This document shows positions 1 to 11,642 of a DNA stretch of 64,000 bases, in pieces. Position 1 is the stretch's first letter; each line of letters opens with the position of its first letter. The notes under the pieces were generated by a model, which saw nothing but the letters and a program-made list of their open reading frames with translations, was not told where the DNA came from and ran no database searches. Position numbers and translations under genes: made by a program. The DNA comes from Frigoribacterium sp. Leaf263 (GTDB taxonomy: Bacteria > Actinomycetota > Actinomycetes > Actinomycetales > Microbacteriaceae): contig NZ_LMMO01000003.1 of assembly GCF_001422285.1 (NCBI RefSeq), forward strand, positions 821,135-885,134. The letters are read 5' to 3'.

Positions 1-518
1 GCTTGCGGGCGGTGGCCGAACGATTCGGCAGGAGCGTCCTGACCGCTGCCGGTGATCTCGACCGCGCGGCCCTCGGGGGCATCGTCTTCGCCGATGCCTC
101 CGCGCGAGCCGATCTGGAGGCCATCATCCATCCGGCGGTCCGCGCGCTGTCGACGCGTCGGATGAACGAGGCCGTGACCGATGATCCGGAACGCGTCATC
201 GTCTACGACGTGCCCCTCCTCGTCGAGTCCCGTGGTGCCGGAGACTTCGACGTCGTCGCGGTGGTCGACACGCCACGGGAGACGAGGCTCCGGCGCCTCG
301 TCGAACTCCGAGGCATGTCCGAGGCCGAGGCTGTGAGGCGGTTGGACGCGCAGGCGCCCGACGACGTCCGTCTGGCCGCCGCCGACCTCGTGGTCGACGC
401 GAGCGGCACTCTCGACGACACCCGCCGTGGGAGCGACGAGCTCTACGACCGTCTCCGTTCGCTGTCAGCACGCAAGGCGTCCGGCTCATCGGCGAGCACT
501 GTCGGTGGTCGCTCGTAA
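1..518 (+). CDS. coaE: Dephospho-CoA kinase, C-terminal part (5' end outside the window)
   Basis: CoaE phosphorylates dephospho-CoA with ATP, the last step of coenzyme A synthesis in the cytoplasm. The window opens inside the gene, so the P-loop is missing. About 171 codons remain. They include the lid/helical region with the family-typical stretch [14 protein letters not shown], then [19 protein letters not shown] (the conserved DxPLLxE element) and the C-terminal [12 protein letters not shown] segment. The Ser/Gly-rich tail ([13 protein letters not shown]) is probably disordered. The stop TAA at 516-518 is also the first half of a -10-like hexamer for uvrB, which starts 10 bases later. CoaE next to UvrB is a common actinobacterial arrangement. 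The identification is secure; only the true start is unseen. Confidence 0.93.
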   Translation, partial: LRAVAERFGRSVLTAAGDLDRAALGGIVFADASARADLEAIIHPAVRALSTRRMNEAVTDDPERVIVYDVPLLVESRGAGDFDVVAVVDTPRETRLRRLVELRGMSEAEAVRRLDAQAPDDVRLAAADLVVDASGTLDDTRRGSDELYDRLRSLSARKASGSSASTVGGRS

Positions 519-521
519 ACT
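516..521 (+). promoter_or_regulatory. -10-like hexamer TAAACT for uvrB, overlapping the coaE stop
   Basis: TAAACT lies 7 bases before the uvrB ATG, so transcription would begin at or next to the start codon (leaderless). Its first three bases are the coaE stop codon. Inferred from position and from the same geometry at many other genes here. Confidence 0.5.
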
Positions 522-528
522 CGAGGGT

Positions 529-2595
529 ATGCAACCGACCCGCAGTGTTCGTCCCTTCGAAGTCGTCAGCGAGTACGAACCGAGCGGCGATCAGCCCGCG
601 GCGATCGCCGAGCTGGCTGGTCGGATCAACGCCGGCGAGACGGATGTAGTGCTGCTGGGCGCCACCGGCACGGGCAAGTCGGCCACGACGGCCTGGCTCG
701 TCGAGCAGGTCCAACGCCCCACTCTGGTCCTCGCCCACAACAAGACCCTGGCGGCGCAGCTCGCGAACGAGTTCCGCGAGATGTTCCCCCACAATGCGGT
801 CGAGTACTTCGTGTCGTACTACGACTACTACCAGCCCGAGGCCTACGTCCCCCAGACGGACACGTTCATCGAGAAGGACTCCTCGATCAACGCCGAGGTC
901 GAGCGTCTGCGGCACTCCACGACGAACTCCCTTCTGAGCCGGCGCGACGTCATCGTCGTATCGACGGTCTCGTGCATCTACGGCCTCGGCACACCCGAGG
1001 GGTACCTGGAGGCCATGATCGCCCTGCAGGTGGGCCAGAAGATCGAACGCGAGACGCTCATCCGTCGATTCGTGTCGATGCAGTACCAGCGGAACGACAT
1101 CGACTTCTCTCGGGGCAACTTCCGCGTTCGCGGCGACACCATCGAGATCATCCCGATGTACGAAGAGCTGGCCATCCGCATCGAGATGTTCGGTGACGAG
1201 GTCGAGGCCCTCTACGCGCTCCACCCCCTGACCGGTGACGTCGTGAAAACCCTCGATGCCGTCTCCGTCTTCCCGGGTTCCCACTACGTCGCGGGCACCG
1301 ATGTCATGCACAGGGCCATCGGCACGATCAAAGACGAGCTCGCCGATCGGCTGGCCGAACTCGACAAGCAGGGCAAGCTCCTCGAGTCGCAGCGGCTTCG
1401 GATGCGGACGACCTTCGACCTCGAGATGATGGAGCAGATCGGCTTCTGCAACGGCATCGAGAACTACTCGTCCCACATCGACGGCCGGTCGCCAGGCGAA
1501 GCGCCGCATTGTCTGCTCGACTACTTCCCCGACGATCTGCTCGTCGTCATCGACGAGTCCCATGTCACGGTGCCGCAGATCGGCGCGATGTACGAGGGCG
1601 ACGCATCCCGCAAGCGCACCCTGGTCGACCACGGCTTCCGGCTCCCGAGCGCCCTCGACAACAGGCCGCTGAAGTTCGAGGAGTTCCTCGATCGCGTCGG
1701 CCAGAAGGTCTACCTCTCGGCGACCCCCGGCAAGTACGAGCTCGGGATCACCGACAGCGTCGTCGAGCAGATCATCCGCCCGACGGGTCTCATCGACCCG
1801 GAGATCGTCATCAAACCCTCCGAGGGGCAGATCGACGATCTGCTCGAAGAGATCAAGCTCCGGAGCGAGCGCGACGAACGGGTGCTGGTCACGACCCTGA
1901 CGAAGAAGATGGCGGAGGAGCTCACCGACTTCCTCACGGAGGCGGGCGTCCGGGTCCGATACCTGCATTCGGACGTCGACACCCTGCGACGCGTCGAGCT
2001 GCTGACGGAGCTCCGTCAGGGCGTCTACGACGTGCTCGTCGGAATCAACCTCCTCCGTGAAGGGCTCGACCTCCCGGAGGTGTCGCTCGTCGCGATCCTG
2101 GACGCCGACAAGGAGGGATTCCTGAGGTCGTCCACGTCTCTCATCCAGACCATCGGCCGCGCCGCTCGCAACGTGTCCGGGCAGGTCCACATGTACGCCG
2201 ACAAGATGACCGATTCGATGAAGCAGGCTCTCGAAGAGACTGATCGTCGTCGCGACAAGCAGATCGCCTACAACCTCGAGCGGGGGATCGACCCCCAGCC
2301 TCTCCGGAAGAAGATCGCGGACATCACCGAGGCCCTGGCGAGGGAGGGCGTCGACACGGCCGCGCTCCTCGCCGGCCGAGACGGGAAGAAACGAGCCCCG
2401 ACGCCGAACCTCAGACGCGAGGGTCTGGCGGCGGGTGCGGCCAACGGACTCGAATCGATCATCGCCGACCTCAACGAGCAGATGCTGCAGGCCGCGGCCG
2501 AACTGAAGTTCGAGCTCGCCGGGAGACTGCGCGATGAGGTCGCCGACCTGAAGAAGGACCTTCGGCAGATGGAGGCGGCGGGGCATGTCCGCTGA
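529..2595 (+). CDS. uvrB: Excinuclease ABC subunit B
   Basis: UvrB is the damage-verifying helicase-like subunit of UvrABC nucleotide excision repair. UvrA loads it, and UvrC incises around it. The 688-residue product has the Walker A GATGTGKS at residues 44-51. The beta-hairpin that clamps DNA is [16 protein letters not shown] at about 97-112. The helicase motif [12 protein letters not shown] and motif VI region QTIGRAARN are present, and a C-terminal UVR domain ([20 protein letters not shown]) binds UvrC. Length is typical. I chose ATG 529 over an upstream in-frame codon at 427 because homology begins there, the coaE frame runs up to 518, and a TAAACT hexamer sits 7 bases upstream. No LexA-type palindrome is obvious before it. 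It overlaps the next gene by 11 bases. Confidence 0.97.
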   Translation: MQPTRSVRPFEVVSEYEPSGDQPAAIAELAGRINAGETDVVLLGATGTGKSATTAWLVEQVQRPTLVLAHNKTLAAQLANEFREMFPHNAVEYFVSYYDYYQPEAYVPQTDTFIEKDSSINAEVERLRHSTTNSLLSRRDVIVVSTVSCIYGLGTPEGYLEAMIALQVGQKIERETLIRRFVSMQYQRNDIDFSRGNFRVRGDTIEIIPMYEELAIRIEMFGDEVEALYALHPLTGDVVKTLDAVSVFPGSHYVAGTDVMHRAIGTIKDELADRLAELDKQGKLLESQRLRMRTTFDLEMMEQIGFCNGIENYSSHIDGRSPGEAPHCLLDYFPDDLLVVIDESHVTVPQIGAMYEGDASRKRTLVDHGFRLPSALDNRPLKFEEFLDRVGQKVYLSATPGKYELGITDSVVEQIIRPTGLIDPEIVIKPSEGQIDDLLEEIKLRSERDERVLVTTLTKKMAEELTDFLTEAGVRVRYLHSDVDTLRRVELLTELRQGVYDVLVGINLLREGLDLPEVSLVAILDADKEGFLRSSTSLIQTIGRAARNVSGQVHMYADKMTDSMKQALEETDRRRDKQIAYNLERGIDPQPLRKKIADITEALAREGVDTAALLAGRDGKKRAPTPNLRREGLAAGAANGLESIIADLNEQMLQAAAELKFELAGRLRDEVADLKKDLRQMEAAGHVR

Positions 2596-3487
2596 TCGGA
2601 AGAGGATCGTCGTCACCGGTGCGACCGCAGGGCTCGGGTACTTCGCGGCTGAGCGCCTCGCCGCCCAGGGGCACAGGGTGGTCATCGCCGCCCGTGACGG
2701 GGTGCGCGCGAGCCGCGCCGTCGACGCCATCATCGACAGACTGCCCGCGGCCGATCTCGAGACGGTCGAGCTCGACCTGGCGGATCTCCGGTCCGTCCGC
2801 TCGGGCGCCGCCGCCATCGCCGCAGGCGGACCGGTGGACGTCCTGCTGGCGAACGCGGGAGTGGTCGGTTCGCGTCGTCGACAGAAGACGACCGACGGAT
2901 TCGAGCTTCAGTTCGGCACGAACCACCTGGGGCATTTCGCTCTGGTCTCGCACCTCCTCCCCGCTCTCGAAGCCGCCCCGGCGGCCCGTGTGGTGCATCT
3001 CGGCAGCATCAGCCATCGGTGGGTCCGGCTCGACCTCGACGACCCGATGATGCTGTCGAGCTACTCCAACTACGTCGCGTACGCGAGATCCAAGCTGGCC
3101 GTCATGACCTTCGGCTTCGAACTCGACAGGAGGCTGCGTCGTGCTTCGTCCACCGTGTCGAGCGTGGTCGCGCATCCCGGCTTCTCCTGGGAATCGCTGA
3201 GCGAGCCTCGACCTCCCGTCGTCGTGCCCCACCGCCCACCGGCTGTCATCACGTCCGCCATGCACACGTTCTCGCAGGGCAAGGAGATCGGCGCCGAGCC
3301 GCTCGTGGAGGCGGCGGTGGCCGAAGGCGTGCGGGGAGGGGAATACTGGGGCCCGGCCGGCTGGTTCCAGTTGACCGGTGGACCCGCGCTCGTGAAGGCC
3401 TCAGCCCACGCCTACGATCTCGCAGCCGCAGACCGCCTCTGGACGGAGTCAGCCCGTCTCACCTCCACCCGCCCCTCCCTCGATTGA
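2585..3487 (+). CDS. Short-chain dehydrogenase/reductase, substrate unknown
   Basis: A 300-residue NAD(P)-dependent oxidoreductase of the classical/extended SDR type. The Rossmann motif TGATAGLG is at 11-18, the NAG motif LLANAG at about 87-92, and a catalytic Ser lies near 141-143. The YxxxK pair is Y166/K170 (YARSK). The architecture ([13 protein letters not shown], then a long C-terminal region) resembles retinol-dehydrogenase/WW-domain-oxidoreductase-like bacterial SDRs; real substrates of these are rarely known. The start ATG lies inside uvrB (11-base overlap), so the two are probably translated from one message, although a repair role does not follow from that. No signal peptide is seen. 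The family call is firm; the function is not assignable. Confidence 0.88.
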   Translation: MSADRKRIVVTGATAGLGYFAAERLAAQGHRVVIAARDGVRASRAVDAIIDRLPAADLETVELDLADLRSVRSGAAAIAAGGPVDVLLANAGVVGSRRRQKTTDGFELQFGTNHLGHFALVSHLLPALEAAPAARVVHLGSISHRWVRLDLDDPMMLSSYSNYVAYARSKLAVMTFGFELDRRLRRASSTVSSVVAHPGFSWESLSEPRPPVVVPHRPPAVITSAMHTFSQGKEIGAEPLVEAAVAEGVRGGEYWGPAGWFQLTGGPALVKASAHAYDLAAADRLWTESARLTSTRPSLD

Positions 3488-3524
3488 GCTGAACGCGCCG
3501 ACCTCGCGATGTCGGTGGCCTTCA

Positions 3525-3530
3525 TAGAAT
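3525..3530 (+). promoter_or_regulatory. -10-like hexamer TAGAAT for uvrA
   Basis: TAGAAT lies 7 bases before the GTG chosen as the uvrA start. It fits a leaderless transcript and argues against the upstream in-frame ATG at 3529, which would overlap the hexamer itself. Confidence 0.55.
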
Positions 3531-3537
3531 GGTAAGA

Positions 3538-6483
3538 GTGTCAATCTCTCCCGTAGACGGTGTCCCGAAACTCAGTGTTCGAGGGGCCCGTGTCCACAAT
3601 CTCCACAACGTCGATCTCGAGATCCCACGGGACTCCCTCGTCGTGTTCACCGGGCTCTCCGGGTCCGGCAAGTCGTCGCTCGCCTTCGACACGATCTTCG
3701 CGGAGGGGCAGCGGCGCTACGTCGAGTCCCTCTCCGCGTACGCGAGGCAGTTCCTGGGGCAGGTCGATCGACCGGACGTCGACTTCATCGAGGGGCTCAG
3801 CCCGGCCGTGTCGATCGACCAGAAGTCGACGAACCGGAACCCTCGATCCACCGTCGGCACGATCACCGAGATCTACGACTACATGCGTCTGCTCTGGGCC
3901 CGGATCGGCATCCCGCACTGCGCCATCTGCGGAGAGAAGATCAGCCGTCAGACGGTGCAGCAGATCGCCGATCAGCTGATGACCCTCGACGAGGGCACCC
4001 GCTTCCAGGTCCTCAGCCCCGTCGTCTCGCAGAAGAAGGGCGAGTTCGTCGATCTCTTCGCCGAACTGGCGTCCTCCGGCTACTCGCGGGCCATCGTCGA
4101 CGGCGAGCAGATCCAGCTCAGCGCCCCGCCGAAGCTCAAGAAGCAGGTCAAGCACGACATCTCCGTCGTCGTCGATCGGCTCGTGGCCTCGCCGTCCGGC
4201 CTCACCCGTCTGACGGACTCGCTCGAGACGGCGCTTCGTCTGACCGACGGGCTCGTGACGGTCGACTTCGTCGACACGGACGCCGACGCCGCCGGCAAGT
4301 ACCGCACGTTCTCCGAGAAGCTCTCCTGCCCGAACAACCACCCGGTCCAGCTGACCGAGATCGAACCGAGGACGTTCTCCTTCAACGCCCCGTTCGGCGC
4401 CTGCCCCGAGTGCTCCGGGCTCGGCACCCGCATGTCCGTCGACACCGACCTCGTCCTCGGCGACCCGGAGCTCAGCCTCGTCGAGGGCGTCATCCTCCCG
4501 TGGACGAACTCGGGCAAGGGCCTCTACAACTACTTCCAGAAGCTGCTCGAGGGCCTGGCCGTCGATCTGGACTTCAGCCTGAAGACCCCGTGGGCGCAGC
4601 TGCCGACCCGCATCCAGCAGGCGGTCCTGCACGGGAACGACTTCGAGGTCACGGTCAAGTGGAAGAACCGCTTCGGCCGGGAGATGAAGTACTCGACCGG
4701 CTTCGAGGGCGTCATGCCGTACATCGAGCGGAAGTACGCCGAAGCCGAGAGCGACAGCCAACGCCAGCGGTACTCGGAGTACCTCCGCGAGATCCCGTGC
4801 TCGGTCTGCGACGGAAAGCGCCTGAAGCCCGAGGTCCTCGCGGTCACCGTGGCCGATCACAACATCGCCGACGTCTCGGAGCTGAGTCTCGCGGACGCCT
4901 TCACGTTCATGAACGGTCTCACCCTGACCGTCCGTGAGGCGCGGATCGCGGCGCAGGTCCTCCGAGAGATCCGGGTGCGACTCGAATTCCTTCTCGAGGT
5001 CGGTCTCACCTACCTGTCGCTGAGTCGCGCCGCGGGCTCGCTGTCCGGTGGTGAGGCCCAGCGCATCAGGCTCGCCACACAGATCGGCTCCGGGCTGACG
5101 GGCGTCCTCTACGTCCTCGACGAACCCAGCATCGGCCTTCATCAGCGCGACAACCGGCGCCTCATCGACACCCTGGTCAAACTGAAGAACCTGGGCAACA
5201 CGCTCATCGTCGTCGAGCACGACGAAGACACGATCAAGACCGCCGACTGGATCGTCGACATCGGCCCCGGTGCCGGTGTCAACGGCGGCACGGTGGTGCA
5301 CTCCGGCAACTACGAGGACCTCGTCGCCAACACCGACTCCTACACAGGCGACTACCTGTCAGGTCGTCGCTCGATCGAGACTCCGACCGAACGACGTCCC
5401 ATCGACAAGAAGCGCATGCTGAGCGTGGTCGGAGCCAAGGCCAACAACCTGCGCGACGTCACGGTGGAGTTCCCGCTGGGAACCTTCGTCGCGGTCACGG
5501 GAGTGAGCGGTTCGGGCAAGTCGTCCCTCGTGAACGACATCCTGTACAAGGTCCTGGCCAACAAGCTGAACGGCGCGAGGCAGATCCCGGGCAAGCACCT
5601 CCGGGTGACCGGACTCGACAACCTCGACAAGGTCGTCCATGTGGACCAGGCGCCGATCGGCCGGACGCCTCGTTCGAACCCCGCCACGTACACCGGCGTC
5701 TTCGACCGGATCCGGAACCTGTTCGCCGAGACGACCGACGCCAAGGCGCGCGGTTACCTCCCCGGGCGCTTCAGCTTCAACGTCAAGGGCGGGCGCTGCG
5801 AGAACTGCGCCGGCGACGGCACCATCAAGATCGAGATGAACTTCCTGCCCGACGTCTACGTCGCGTGCGAGGTCTGCGGCGGTGCTCGCTACAACCGGGA
5901 GACCCTCGCGGTGCTCTACAAGGGCAAGAACATCTCCGAGGTGCTCGACATGCCCATCAGCGAGGCGGCCGAGTTCTTCGCGCCGATCTCCGCCATCTCC
6001 CGATTCATGTCCACTCTGGTCGACGTCGGCCTCGGCTACGTGCGTCTCGGGCAGAGCGCGACCACCCTGTCCGGCGGAGAGGCGCAGCGCGTCAAGCTCG
6101 CCACGGAGCTCCAGCGGCGGTCAAACGGGCGGAGCATCTACGTGCTCGACGAGCCCACGACCGGTCTCCACTTCGAGGACGTCCGCAAGCTGCTGCTCGT
6201 GCTGAACGGTCTCGTCGACAAGGGCAACACCGTGATCACCATCGAGCACAACCTCGACGTGATCAAGTCGGCCGACTGGCTCATCGACATGGGTCCGGAG
6301 GGCGGAGCAGGAGGAGGCTCGGTCATCGCCGCCGGTACGCCCGAGTTCCTCGCGAAGGTACCCGACAGCCACACGGGCAGGTTCCTGGCCGAGATCCTCG
6401 AGAGCGGGCACACGGCCGTCCCGTCGCGCGCCACCCAGAAGGCACCCGCACGACGCCGTCGGGAGGCGCTGGACGCACGATGA
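3538..6483 (+). CDS. uvrA: Excinuclease ABC subunit A
   Basis: UvrA is the damage-sensing ATPase dimer of nucleotide excision repair. The product (981 residues from GTG 3538) has two ABC modules. The first Walker A is GLSGSGKSS near residues 40-48, with signature [17 protein letters not shown] and Walker [15 protein letters not shown]. The second Walker A is [10 protein letters not shown], with [14 protein letters not shown] and [14 protein letters not shown]. Zinc-finger cysteines are visible as CPECSGLG in the first half and as CENCAGDG...CEVCGGARY in the second. The start is set by family alignment (SISPVD...[12 protein letters not shown]) and by the TAGAAT hexamer 7 bases upstream; ATG 3529 is the alternative. 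The stop TGA overlaps the uvrC ATG (ATGA), so UvrA and UvrC are translationally coupled. Confidence 0.97.
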   Translation: MSISPVDGVPKLSVRGARVHNLHNVDLEIPRDSLVVFTGLSGSGKSSLAFDTIFAEGQRRYVESLSAYARQFLGQVDRPDVDFIEGLSPAVSIDQKSTNRNPRSTVGTITEIYDYMRLLWARIGIPHCAICGEKISRQTVQQIADQLMTLDEGTRFQVLSPVVSQKKGEFVDLFAELASSGYSRAIVDGEQIQLSAPPKLKKQVKHDISVVVDRLVASPSGLTRLTDSLETALRLTDGLVTVDFVDTDADAAGKYRTFSEKLSCPNNHPVQLTEIEPRTFSFNAPFGACPECSGLGTRMSVDTDLVLGDPELSLVEGVILPWTNSGKGLYNYFQKLLEGLAVDLDFSLKTPWAQLPTRIQQAVLHGNDFEVTVKWKNRFGREMKYSTGFEGVMPYIERKYAEAESDSQRQRYSEYLREIPCSVCDGKRLKPEVLAVTVADHNIADVSELSLADAFTFMNGLTLTVREARIAAQVLREIRVRLEFLLEVGLTYLSLSRAAGSLSGGEAQRIRLATQIGSGLTGVLYVLDEPSIGLHQRDNRRLIDTLVKLKNLGNTLIVVEHDEDTIKTADWIVDIGPGAGVNGGTVVHSGNYEDLVANTDSYTGDYLSGRRSIETPTERRPIDKKRMLSVVGAKANNLRDVTVEFPLGTFVAVTGVSGSGKSSLVNDILYKVLANKLNGARQIPGKHLRVTGLDNLDKVVHVDQAPIGRTPRSNPATYTGVFDRIRNLFAETTDAKARGYLPGRFSFNVKGGRCENCAGDGTIKIEMNFLPDVYVACEVCGGARYNRETLAVLYKGKNISEVLDMPISEAAEFFAPISAISRFMSTLVDVGLGYVRLGQSATTLSGGEAQRVKLATELQRRSNGRSIYVLDEPTTGLHFEDVRKLLLVLNGLVDKGNTVITIEHNLDVIKSADWLIDMGPEGGAGGGSVIAAGTPEFLAKVPDSHTGRFLAEILESGHTAVPSRATQKAPARRRREALDAR

Positions 6484-8408
6484 GCAACACGGTGTCCTGG
6501 CGACCCCCGGCAGGTGAGATCCCCACCGACCCCGGTGTCTATCGATGGCTCGACGAGCGAGGTCGAGTGCTGTACGTCGGCAAAGCGAAGAATCTCCGAG
6601 CCCGCCTGAGCAACTACTTCGCGCCGCTGCCCACGCTGCATGAACGCACCCGCCGGATGGTCCTGACGGCACGTTCGGTGACATGGACTGTCGTGGGAAG
6701 CGACATCGAGGCGCTGCAGCTCGAGTACACCTGGATCAAAGAGTTCGACCCGCCCTTCAACGTCAAATTCCGCGACGACAAGACCTACCCGTTCATGGCT
6801 GTGACGCTCGGCGACGAGGCGCCCCGGGTGATGGTCACGCGCAATCCCCGGATCAGAGGCGCGAAGTACTTCGGTCCGTACCCGAAGATCTGGGCCGTGC
6901 ACGACACGATCGACCTGATGATCAAGGTGTTCCCGATCCGCACCTGCTCGGACAGCAGCTACAAGAAGGCCATGCAGACGGGGAAGCCCTGCTTCCCCGG
7001 CCAGATCGGTCGCTGCGGTGGTCCATGTTCGGGGAAGGTCACGATCGAGGAGCATCGTCGGATCGTCGACGACTTCGTGCGCTTCATGAAGAGCTACGAC
7101 AAGAAGGTCATCGCCGGGCTGCAGAAGGAGATGAAGACGGCGGCCATCGACCAGCGGTACGAGGATGCGGCCAGGTACCGAGACCAGGTCCAGGCTCTCG
7201 AGGCGGTCCTCGACAAGTCCGCCGTGGTCCTCCGCGACTCCGTCGACCTCGACCTCTTCGCCCTCGCCGAGGACGAGCTGGCCGCTGCCGTGCAGCTCTT
7301 CACGGTCCGGGGCGGACGCATCCGCGGCTCGAGGGGCTGGGTCGTCGACAAGGAGATCGACGTCGGCACCGGAGAACTGGTCGAGCAGATCCTCCAGGAC
7401 ACCTACTCGGCCGGGGCCGAGCTCCCGCGAGAGGTCGTCGTCACGGCCGTGCCCGACGACAACGATGCGCTGGAGAGCGTCCTCGGCGGACTGCGAGGCA
7501 GGGGGAGGGTCCAGATCCATACGGCGCAGCGGGGCGACAAGGCCGCCCTCATGCAGACGGCCACGCTCAACGCGCAGCAGGCCCTGATGCTCTACAAGAC
7601 GAGGCGGAGCGCGGACTTCGCGACCCGCTCGACGGCTCTCGCGGACATCCAGGAGGCCCTCGGCATGAGCGACGCGCCGCTCCGGATGGAGTGCTACGAC
7701 GTCTCGCACCTCTCGGGCACGAACATCGTCGCCTCCATGGTCGTCTTCGAAGACGGTCTGCCTCGGAAAGACCAGTACCGCCGATTCAACATCCCCCGGT
7801 CGACCGACGACACCGAGTCCATCTATCAGACGTTGAGTCGTCGTCTCGCACGTCTGGACGACGAGCTCGCTCCGGTGGAGGAGGTCGGCGAACAACGAAA
7901 GCGATTCGCGTACCGTCCGAACCTGCTGATCGTCGACGGCGGTCAACCGCAGGTCGCGGCGGCTCGACGCGCCCTCGACGACGCCGGGGTCACGGACATC
8001 GCCCTCTGCGGGATCGCCAAGCGCCTGGAGGAGATCTGGCTGCCCGACGACGACTTCCCGGTGATCCTGCCTCGGAACTCCGACGCGCTGTTCCTCATCC
8101 AGCGCATCCGCGACGAAGCGCACCGCTTCGCCATCACGTTCCAGCGCCAGCGTCGACGTCGCGACATAGCCTCGCAGCTGGCGGAGATCCCCGGGCTCGG
8201 TCCGTCTCGCGTGGCGCGGCTCCTCAAGCACTTCGGGTCGGTCAAACGTCTGAAGGAGGCTGGAATCGACGAGATCGCCTCGATCAAGGGCATCGGACCG
8301 GCTCTCGCCACGGCTGTGGCGGAGAGACTCGGCGGCGACTCGGCGGCGGAGTCGGTGGAGGCCGAGGACGACCTCACGGCCTCCGGCGACGCCTCCGTAC
8401 CCGTTTAG
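6480..8408 (+). CDS. uvrC: Excinuclease ABC subunit C
   Basis: UvrC makes both incisions in UvrABC repair. The 642-residue product begins with a GIY-YIG nuclease domain (GVYRW at 19-23, [13 protein letters not shown] at about 31-43). It continues with a Cys cluster ([16 protein letters not shown]) and a UVR domain near 218 ([19 protein letters not shown]) that pairs with the UvrB C-terminus. Next is the RNase H-like endonuclease domain ([24 protein letters not shown]). It ends with tandem helix-hairpin-helix motifs ([25 protein letters not shown]). The ATG shares its A and T with the uvrA stop overlap. The longer reading frame upstream is only the uvrA shadow frame. The stop TAG is reused in a TAGACT hexamer for rapZ. 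Confidence 0.97.
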   Translation: MSNTVSWRPPAGEIPTDPGVYRWLDERGRVLYVGKAKNLRARLSNYFAPLPTLHERTRRMVLTARSVTWTVVGSDIEALQLEYTWIKEFDPPFNVKFRDDKTYPFMAVTLGDEAPRVMVTRNPRIRGAKYFGPYPKIWAVHDTIDLMIKVFPIRTCSDSSYKKAMQTGKPCFPGQIGRCGGPCSGKVTIEEHRRIVDDFVRFMKSYDKKVIAGLQKEMKTAAIDQRYEDAARYRDQVQALEAVLDKSAVVLRDSVDLDLFALAEDELAAAVQLFTVRGGRIRGSRGWVVDKEIDVGTGELVEQILQDTYSAGAELPREVVVTAVPDDNDALESVLGGLRGRGRVQIHTAQRGDKAALMQTATLNAQQALMLYKTRRSADFATRSTALADIQEALGMSDAPLRMECYDVSHLSGTNIVASMVVFEDGLPRKDQYRRFNIPRSTDDTESIYQTLSRRLARLDDELAPVEEVGEQRKRFAYRPNLLIVDGGQPQVAAARRALDDAGVTDIALCGIAKRLEEIWLPDDDFPVILPRNSDALFLIQRIRDEAHRFAITFQRQRRRRDIASQLAEIPGLGPSRVARLLKHFGSVKRLKEAGIDEIASIKGIGPALATAVAERLGGDSAAESVEAEDDLTASGDASVPV

Positions 8409-8411
8409 ACT
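8406..8411 (+). promoter_or_regulatory. -10-like hexamer TAGACT upstream of rapZ
   Basis: TAGACT begins with the uvrC stop codon TAG and lies 39 bases before the rapZ ATG. Here a leadered transcript with a ribosome site (GAAGGT, 8438-8443) would result. Inferred from similarity to other -10 elements in the window. Confidence 0.4.
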
Positions 8412-8450
8412 CGACCCACCGCCCGACCGCCCCGACCGAAGGTCACCGTC

Positions 8451-9332
8451 ATGAGCGATTCAAGCGAACAGCAAGAGGTCCTGATCGTGACCGGGATGTC
8501 GGGCGCAGGCCGCTCCACCGTGGGCAACGCCCTGGAGGACCTCGGCTGGTACGTCGTCGACAACCTGCCCGCGCAGATGCTCCGCCCGTTGCTGGATCTC
8601 GCGGAACGCGCCGGCGACTCCCTCCCGAAGATCGCCGCGGTCGTCGACGTCCGGGGCGGACGACTGTTCTCCGAGGCGCAGGAGGCGGTCCGCACTCTCC
8701 GTGAGAGCATGCCGAGCAAGGTCAGGGTCCTGTTCCTCGACGCGACGGACGCCGTCCTGGTGCGACGATTCGAGCAGGTCAGACGACCCCATCCGCTCCA
8801 GGGCGACGGCACGCTGCTCGACGGCATCCTGGCCGAACGCGCCAGGATGGAGGAGCTGCGCGAGACGAGCGACGTCATCATCGACACGTCGGAGCTGAAC
8901 ATCCACCAGCTCGCGACGGCGATCACCGAGACCTTCGCCGAGTCGGAGGATCCCGGGGTCCAGGTGACCGTCCTCAGCTTCGGCTTCAAGTACGGCCTCC
9001 CCACCGATGCGGACATGGTGGGCGATGCGCGGTTCCTGCCGAATCCGTTCTGGGTTCCGGAACTCCGTCCGCAGAACGGTCTGGACGAGCCGGTGACGAC
9101 GTACGTCATGGCTCAGCAGGGCGCGCGTCGATTCATCGACGCGTTCGGGGCCGCCCTCGAGCCCGTGCTCGAGGGCTATCAGCGTGAGAACAAGAGACAC
9201 GCTACGATCGCCATTGGCTGCACCGGCGGCAAGCATCGATCGGTCACCCTCGTCGGTGAACTGGCAGCGCATCTGCGCGGGCTCCGTGGTGTGGCCGTCA
9301 GCGTGAAGCATCGCGACCTCGGCCGGGAGTGA
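8451..9332 (+). CDS. rapZ: RapZ/YvcJ-family P-loop nucleotide-binding protein
   Basis: A 293-residue RapZ (YvcJ) family protein. In E. coli RapZ binds GlmZ/GlmY sRNAs and senses glucosamine-6-phosphate; in Gram-positives the role is less clear and involves UDP-sugar or nucleotide binding. Walker A is GMSGAGRS at 15-22, and the family element WYVVDNLP follows. The C-terminal domain contains [19 protein letters not shown] and the conserved [10 protein letters not shown] phosphate-binding loop. Its position between uvrC and whiA is the classical one, but the YvcK gene that usually sits between rapZ and whiA is absent. Only 58 bases separate it from whiA, so cotranscription is likely. Confidence 0.94.
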   Translation: MSDSSEQQEVLIVTGMSGAGRSTVGNALEDLGWYVVDNLPAQMLRPLLDLAERAGDSLPKIAAVVDVRGGRLFSEAQEAVRTLRESMPSKVRVLFLDATDAVLVRRFEQVRRPHPLQGDGTLLDGILAERARMEELRETSDVIIDTSELNIHQLATAITETFAESEDPGVQVTVLSFGFKYGLPTDADMVGDARFLPNPFWVPELRPQNGLDEPVTTYVMAQQGARRFIDAFGAALEPVLEGYQRENKRHATIAIGCTGGKHRSVTLVGELAAHLRGLRGVAVSVKHRDLGRE

Positions 9333-9390
9333 CCGAGACGGTCGGCGGATTCGTGCGCGCGCCGATCGACCCGAGAGAAGGAACCCAGGT

Positions 9391-10371
9391 TTGGCCCAGA
9401 CTGCCGACGTCAAAGAAGAACTCGCTCAGATCGACGTGAGCCGGACGACCGTCCGAGCCGCGGAGGTCGCGACGATCCTGCGGTTCGCCGGCGGGTTGCA
9501 CGTCATATCCGGGCGCATCGCCGTCGAAGCCGAACTCGACAGCCCGGGCATCGCCCGTCGCGTCCGGAAGGACCTCGCCGAGCTCTACGGCGCCCGGAGC
9601 GACGTCTCGGTGATCGCGGCCTCGGGCGTGAGGCGCACCAATCACTATCTCGTCCGAGTACACGAGGCCGGTGAGACGCTCGCGCGTCAGACGGGCCTCA
9701 TGGACCAGCGCAGACGTCCGGTGCGAGGCCTGCCGAATCGGCTGACGACGGGATCGAGAGAAGACCTCGCCGCCATCTGGCGTGGTGCGTTCCTCGCGCA
9801 GGGCACTCTGACCGACCCCGGCCGATCCGCGTCGCTCGAGGTCGTCTGCCCGGGCAACGAAGCGGCCATGGCCCTGGTCGGCGCCGCCGGTCGTCTCGGC
9901 ATCCCCGCGAAGGCCCGGGAGGTGCGAGGGGTTCACCGCGTCCTCATCCGCGACGGCGAGGCGATCAGCTCGATGCTCAAGACGATGGGCGCCCTGCGCT
10001 CCGTGGGCGAGTGGGAGGAGATGCGCCAACGCCGGGAGGTGCGGGCCACGGCGAACCGCCTGGTCAACTTCGACGACGCGAATCTCCGGCGCTCGGCGGA
10101 AGCCGCCGTGGCGGCCTGCGCCCGCGTCGAACGAGCGATGGAACTGCTCGGGGACGACATCCCCGACCACTTGAAGTACGCCGGCACGCTCCGCCTCGCC
10201 CACCGCGACGCGAGTCTCGACGAGCTCGGCCAGCACGCTGATCCGCCGATGACGAAAGACGCCGTCGCCGGTCGGATCCGGCGCCTCCTGGCCATGGCCG
10301 ACAAGAAGGCCTCCGACCTCGGGCTGCCCGGCACGGACTCCGGTCTGCCGTCGGATCTCGACCTCAGCTGA
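9391..10371 (+). CDS. whiA: Sporulation/division regulator WhiA
   Basis: WhiA is a DNA-binding protein with a degenerate LAGLIDADG homing-endonuclease fold and a C-terminal helix-turn-helix. In Streptomyces it controls cell-division genes with WhiB; in non-sporulating actinobacteria its targets are presumably division and growth genes. The 326-residue product shows the N-terminal signature [24 protein letters not shown] cut into VKEELAQI and [11 protein letters not shown], the middle [15 protein letters not shown] segment, and the C-terminal [24 protein letters not shown]. The start is TTG 9391, supported by the ribosome site AGAAGGA (9376-9382) and by alignment with the family N-terminus. 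Rare TTG use may keep expression low. Confidence 0.94.
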   Translation: MAQTADVKEELAQIDVSRTTVRAAEVATILRFAGGLHVISGRIAVEAELDSPGIARRVRKDLAELYGARSDVSVIAASGVRRTNHYLVRVHEAGETLARQTGLMDQRRRPVRGLPNRLTTGSREDLAAIWRGAFLAQGTLTDPGRSASLEVVCPGNEAAMALVGAAGRLGIPAKAREVRGVHRVLIRDGEAISSMLKTMGALRSVGEWEEMRQRREVRATANRLVNFDDANLRRSAEAAVAACARVERAMELLGDDIPDHLKYAGTLRLAHRDASLDELGQHADPPMTKDAVAGRIRRLLAMADKKASDLGLPGTDSGLPSDLDLS

Positions 10372-10405
10372 GGCGGGCGGGACGCCGCTCCGAAGGGTGG
10401 TCGAG

Positions 10406-10423
10406 CCCGGGCGTCGCCCCGGG
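10406..10423 (+). terminator. Possible hairpin after whiA
   Basis: CCCGGG at 10406-10411 pairs with CCCGGG at 10418-10423 around CGTCGC, flanked by weaker GGTG/CACC pairing. It has no T-run. This is a weak candidate terminator between whiA and gap. Confidence 0.35.
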
Positions 10424-10540
10424 TAACACCGGTCCGTGCCTGGTAGTGTCGCGTACGGCTGCGCATCCTCTTCCTCACGGTGTCGGGTGCGTTCTCGGGT
10501 CTGGTCGCCCACCCCCTCCACGCGTCCCCACGACGCCTGA

Positions 10541-11560
<1,020 letters not shown>

Positions 11561-11589
11561 GAGCGGCGGCATCCCGAGAACCGAACCAC

Positions 11590-11624
11590 CGAAGGCGGCT
11601 GGGCCCCGTGCCCGGCCGCCTTCG
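11590..11624 (+). terminator. Hairpin between gap and pgk
   Basis: CGAAGGCGGC (11590-11599) and GCCGCCTTCG (11615-11624) form a perfect 10-bp stem around a GC-rich 15-base loop, with no T-run. It may act as a leaky terminator or 3'-end stabiliser that lets gap mRNA exceed pgk-tpiA mRNA. Confidence 0.6.
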
Positions 11625-11642
11625 TCGAACGAAGAGAAGGTC

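Noticed and set aside
196-2817. An 873-codon open frame on the minus strand opposite uvrB
   Set aside because: It mirrors the third-position GC bias of uvrB, has the Asp/Val/Leu/Arg-heavy look of an antisense shadow, and shows no recognised motif or ribosome site.
3557-3584. Possible LexA (SOS) box near the start of uvrA
   Set aside because: CGAA and TTCG are present but separated by 8 bases, not the 6 required by the actinobacterial CGAAC-N4-GTTCG pattern, and it lies inside the coding region.
3541-5301. A 586-codon minus-strand frame opposite uvrA
   Set aside because: Antisense shadow of a well-identified gene; low-complexity DGD/VRD composition and no homology.
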